Positions 6,769 through 7,014 of a DNA stretch of 7,014 nucleotides are shown piece by piece (within the stretch, counting starts at the first letter, position 1; the number at the start of each line of letters is the position of its first letter). A program made the translations under genes and the position numbers. This DNA comes from Mariprofundus sp. (lineage in GTDB: Bacteria; Pseudomonadota; Zetaproteobacteria; Mariprofundales; Mariprofundaceae), in contig JAJFLF010000270.1 of NCBI GenBank assembly GCA_021772845.1, positions 1 to 7,014 on the forward strand. The letters run 5' to 3'. The notes under the pieces were generated by a model. That model worked only from the letters and a program-made list of their open reading frames with translations. It was not told the origin of the DNA and did not search any database.

Positions 6769-7014
6769 ATGTTTCAGCTCTATTATGACCACGCCGCCAA
6801 GTCCAAGGATGATATTCTATCCGGCCTGACTGTTGCTTTTGCTTTGGTGCCTGAAGCGGTGGCATTCGCTTTTGTCGCCGGAGTAAACCCACTGGTTGGC
6901 CTGTATGGCGCTTTTATGATGGGACTGGTGACATCATTGGTTGGCGGGCGCCCCGGCATGATATCAGGCGCTACAGGTGCCATGGCTGTGGTTATGGTCT
7001 CACTGGTTGCCCTG
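6769..7014 (+). CDS. SulP-family inorganic anion transporter (N-terminal 82 codons only)
   Basis: The gene runs off the right edge; 82 residues are visible of a family usually near 480-600. SulP proteins are inner-membrane carriers for sulfate, bicarbonate or related anions, often with a C-terminal STAS domain that lies outside this window. The visible part begins MFQLYYDHAAKSKDDILSGL, followed by the family's first membrane segments. TVAFALVPEAVAFAFVAGV (about 20-38) carries the ALVPEA block with its conserved Pro-Glu. NPLVGLYGAFMMGLVTSLVGG comes next (written here as 40-60), then RPGMISGATGAMAVVMVSL, a signature SulP loop and helix. The substrate cannot be told from this portion. The short N-terminus and PEAVAF form resemble bacterial SulP proteins of roughly 500 residues. 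It is divergent from the hem operon and there is no evident functional link. Confidence 0.92.
   Translation, partial: MFQLYYDHAAKSKDDILSGLTVAFALVPEAVAFAFVAGVNPLVGLYGAFMMGLVTSLVGGRPGMISGATGAMAVVMVSLVAL

Overview
The window looks like a chromosomal housekeeping segment of a Gram-negative proteobacterium. Compact genes, two inner-membrane HemX/HemY-type proteins beside hemD, a two-domain glutamine-dependent NadE and a Zn-type HemB all fit Gammaproteobacteria or a close relative such as Zetaproteobacteria. I cannot name a species. There are no IS elements, CRISPR arrays, tRNA or rRNA genes, or phage genes.

Layout. Left, plus strand: the 3' end of queA (queuosine tRNA modification) runs into nadE (NAD+ synthetase) through a 4-bp ATGA overlap. 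An 80-bp gap with a possible promoter and a 7-bp inverted repeat follows. Then comes a 131-codon plus-strand ORF (2101-2496) that aligns without gaps to about the first 86 residues of porphobilinogen deaminase (HemC), but stops before the end of the first domain region and has lost catalytic residues. Centre and right, minus strand: a tightly packed tetrapyrrole operon, transcribed right to left as hemD-hemB-hemX-hemY. Gaps are 12 bp and 6 bp, then a 4-bp overlap; the hemB and hemY ribosome binding sites lie directly after or inside the upstream gene. hemY converges on the HemC-like ORF with only 12 bp between stop codons. Far right, plus strand: the first 82 codons of a SulP-family anion transporter, divergent from hemD across a 133-bp intergenic region.

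How the genes work together. HemB makes porphobilinogen from 5-aminolevulinate, HemC (no full copy here) polymerises it to hydroxymethylbilane, and HemD closes the ring to uroporphyrinogen III. HemX and HemY are membrane-anchored partners usually encoded after hemCD. In this locus hemC is missing from the head of the operon, hemB sits in the middle, and a truncated HemC relative with an intact reading frame and a good ribosome binding site lies at the opposite end, facing inward. That fragment is the most interesting item in the window. It could be a decaying remnant of hemC or a retained HemC-derived small protein. The sequence alone does not decide between these.
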